From CALZJC01 sp963781065 (GTDB lineage Bacteria; Acidobacteriota; Thermoanaerobaculia; Multivoradales; JAHEKO01): 64,000 nucleotides of DNA. Every line of letters starts with the position of its first letter. The stretch's first letter is position 1. The notes under the pieces are model-generated. The model did no database searches. It had not been told where the DNA came from and saw nothing but the letters and a program-made list of their open reading frames with translations. Shown one piece after another: positions 61,821 through 64,000 of the stretch. The stretch covers positions 134,617 through 198,616 of the forward strand of contig CAWAET010000016.1 of NCBI GenBank assembly GCA_963781065.1, written 5' to 3'. Both the position numbers and the translations under genes were made by a program.

Positions 61821-64000
61821 CTACGGCAGGGTGTTGTCGACCTTGAGCTTGCCGCCCGTCTTCACCGCGACGCCGGTCTGGAGCAGGACCGTCGGCGACT
61901 TCAAGGTAAGGTCGCCGCCGGAATTGACGTCGAGCGCCGGCCCGCCGGTGATCCGGACGCAGGCCTCATCGAGCTGCGTCGCGGCGACCCACTGGTTGCG
62001 CACCTTGAGCAGGTCGGGGACCAGCCCGCCGCCGCAGGCGCCGTTCTCCTGGAGGCTCCAGGCGCCGCGGCCAAGGGTGCCGACGACCAGCTTGCCATCG
62101 GTCGCGTCCCACTCCATGTCCCATACCGGGGCGTTGGGCAGGCCGGTGCCGATCTCGCCCCAGACAAACGGCCCGCCGGCCACCACCCCGGGGGTCGGCA
62201 GGGCGATCTCGTAGACCCCGTCGCGGCCGCCGGCGAACAAGCGACCTGGCGGTCCCGGATCGATCACCAGGCTGCGCAGCTGGATGTCGGTGATGTTGCC
62301 GGTGATCGCGGTCCAGGTGCTGCCGGAGTCGTGGGTCTGGAAGACCCCGGTAGCGTCGCTGACGTAGGCCGTGCCCCAGTCGGTGGGGTCGAGAACGATG
62401 TCGGTCACCGTGGTGCCCGGAAAGGCGGTGGGCGTGGCCACCAGCGGCGCCGGGTCCGGCGTGGTGCGGATCTGTACGACCGCACCGGCGCCCACCCAAA
62501 GGACGTCGGGGTTGGGCACCGCGGCCTTGACGCCGCCGTAGGCGATGGCGTTCTGGGCGAAGGAGGTCACCCCGAGGGCCAGGAGCGCGTTGATCGAGTC
62601 GCCCTTGTCGAACGACTCGTAGATGTCGTTGAAGGCGCCGATCACCAGGCTCGTCGGAACGATCGCGTTGAGCTCGACCGGGTTGACGAAGTTGAACACC
62701 GGCGGCGGCGAGCCGCCGATCAGGGTCTGCGTCGGCGGCGTGGTGCTGAGCAGTCCGTTGGTCGCGTCGAACTCGCGGCGGGTCCAGCCGCCCAGAAACT
62801 GGAAGCTCGAGTAGCGAGTCGAGACCCCGGGCGCCGCCGTCACGTCGTCCACCGCCACGTCGCCGCCGTCGGCGGTCGACACGCTGTCCCAGGTCAGGTT
62901 GCCGCCGACGGTCTGCTGCTGGGTCGTGCCGGTGTCCTGGTTGCCGCTGATGATGACGTCGGAGATCGCGTCGTAGGCCACGTCGTGCTGCTCGGTCACC
63001 TGCAGGTTGCCGTTGATCGAGAACCAGTCGCCGGCGCTCGAGCCGGGGCTGGTGCGGCGGTAGATGCCGCCGTCGTCGCCCTCGACGAGGTTGCCGTTGG
63101 CGTCGAAGACCATCTCGCGCGAATCGGCGTGCGGCGAGCTGCCGCTCGATCGTGCCGCCGCCCGGGATCGCCGCCACGGTCATGTTGGTCAGGTTCTCCC
63201 ACTGCGGCGACGGGATGCCGCCGGTGGGCGCCACCGTGGTGTCGCCGCGGAACAGCCGGCCGGAGATAGTCGCCGGCGCCGATGAAGTTGGGGAACGGCA
63301 GGTCCTGCCGGTCGCCGCCGACGTAGACGGTCGTCGGGGTCGCCGGGTCGGCGCGGATGGAGGCGTGGATGCCGCCCTGCGAGCCCGGCTTCTCCTTCGG
63401 GCTGAGGCCGACGACCTTGACCCAGGTGCCGGTGCCCGGGGTCCAGGCGGTGATATCCGAGCTGCCCACCAGCGAGAAGAGCGGTCGGGGTCGTGACGCG
63501 GTGGTCCAGACGCCGTTGATCGCCGGGCCGCGACGCCCATGATCTCGACCTCCTCGGCGAGCCCGAAGAAGCCGTGCGGAAACGGCGTCGTGTCGATGGT
63601 CACCGGAGTGCCCGGGAAAGACCGTGCCGATCGGCAGCGGCGCTCCCTCCGGCGTGCGCGGCAGGTCCATCGGCGCCCAGGTCGTGCCGCCGTCGGCCGA
63701 GTGGAAGATCCCCACCGAGCGGCCCGACTGGATGATGTTGACGTAGACGTCGCAGCCCGTCCACCGCGATCTCGACGTTGTTGGTGGTGCCGTCGACGAT
63801 CAGCGCGTCCATGACGGCGTTCGAGACCTTGACCCAGGTGACGCCGGTGTCGGTGGACCTGTAGACGCCGTTGACGAACCCCGAGCCGGGGCTGCAGGTC
63901 GAGCCGACGAAGGTCAGGGCGGTGTACAGGGTGGCCGGCACCGCCGGGTCGCCCGCCAGGTCGAAGGCGATGCCCAGCGGCCCCGGCGGCACGGATGTCG
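61821..64000 (-). CDS. Large secreted BNR/sortilin-like beta-propeller, partial, frameshifted
   Basis: The N-terminus lies beyond base 64000. Repeats with S-x-D-x-G-x-T-W are frequent: YRSTDTGVTWVKVS, FHSADGGTTWAPMD, FQTHDSGSTWTAIT, and blades such as SLVIDPGPPGRLFAGGRDGV. The last part, CVRITGGPALDVNSGGDLTL, then LQTGVAVKTGGKLKVDN, is a coathanger-like stack found in secreted proteins of Acidobacteria and Bacteroidetes. Frame changes are visible near 63756, 63613, 63527, 63271 and 63141; four are one-base insertions and one (63527) needs a deletion. Segments join into a continuous protein of over 700 residues. Adhesion or glycan/protein binding is likely. Confidence 0.7.

Overview
The window is a gene-dense, very GC-rich (roughly 70 %) bacterial chromosome segment. 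No ribosomal RNA is present, so placement is inference: the gene repertoire (double cytochrome c peroxidase, secreted M20 and S9 peptidases, DUF2252 and CADD-family proteins, coathanger-tailed beta-propeller protein, abundant VapBC-type modules) would fit an uncultivated Acidobacteriota lineage such as Thermoanaerobaculia. Several genes have a -10-like hexamer 7-10 nt before the start codon and no Shine-Dalgarno sequence, pointing to frequent leaderless transcription.

Layout. 1-2322: end of a GH20 hexosaminidase, a DUF302 protein and a secreted M20 amidohydrolase. 2451-6750: two long, same-strand copies (A and B) of a repeat-rich, apparently non-coding structured element, on either side of a membrane protein and a calcineurin-like phosphoesterase. 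6757-11762: the arginine operon argC-argJ-argB-argD-argR behind a dyad operator. 11776-15636: UbiA prenyltransferase, a transketolase paralogue and FxsA. 15834-23836: a MauG/CcpA-type peroxidase, SRPBCC protein, VapBC pair, S9 peptidase with a CpeT wreck in front of it, DUF2252 and MtfA. 23882-24814: a debris zone (GHKL ATPase and PIN fragments) ending in tRNA-Gln, whose 3' end is repeated in inverted orientation. 24925-31807: tandem universal stress protein, semialdehyde dehydrogenase, tRNA-Ser, and a zinc-type ABC import cluster with a His-rich porin. 32034-39902: a Phd/PIN toxin-antitoxin pair, transketolase, gltX, a Cache-domain protein and glnS. 39934-51641: an oxidoreductase, an operon of cytochrome P450, retinol-saturase-like flavoprotein and MFS exporter, an AraC-controlled NmrA/DUF1772 pair, and a three-gene ATP-grasp ligase / UUP1 membrane protein / retropepsin-like protease operon. 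51694-64000: DinB, an SNase-like protein, KefF/KefC, MscS with an ATPase, a third VapBC pair, a CADD-family pABA synthase candidate, a MATE/ANKH-like membrane protein, a 184-bp hairpin element, and a large secreted beta-propeller protein running off the window.

The most interesting signal is the A/B element (about 780 and 700 bp). It has a conserved 5' leader, a 46-bp tandem array carrying GGTCGGC, a 28-bp long-range helix closed partly by G-U pairs, a conserved core of about 106 nt, and a 43-45-bp periodic array carrying the complementary GCCGACC. Neither period is a multiple of three, and the G-U pairs make sense only for a + strand RNA. I read it as a candidate large structured RNA or RNA-encoding mobile element.

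Data quality: seven single-base insertions interrupt transketolase (four), gltX, glnS and the phosphoesterase, and five further shifts lie in the first kilobase of the last gene. Removing one base at each of the seven sites restores full-length proteins, so these are more likely assembly errors than pseudogenes.
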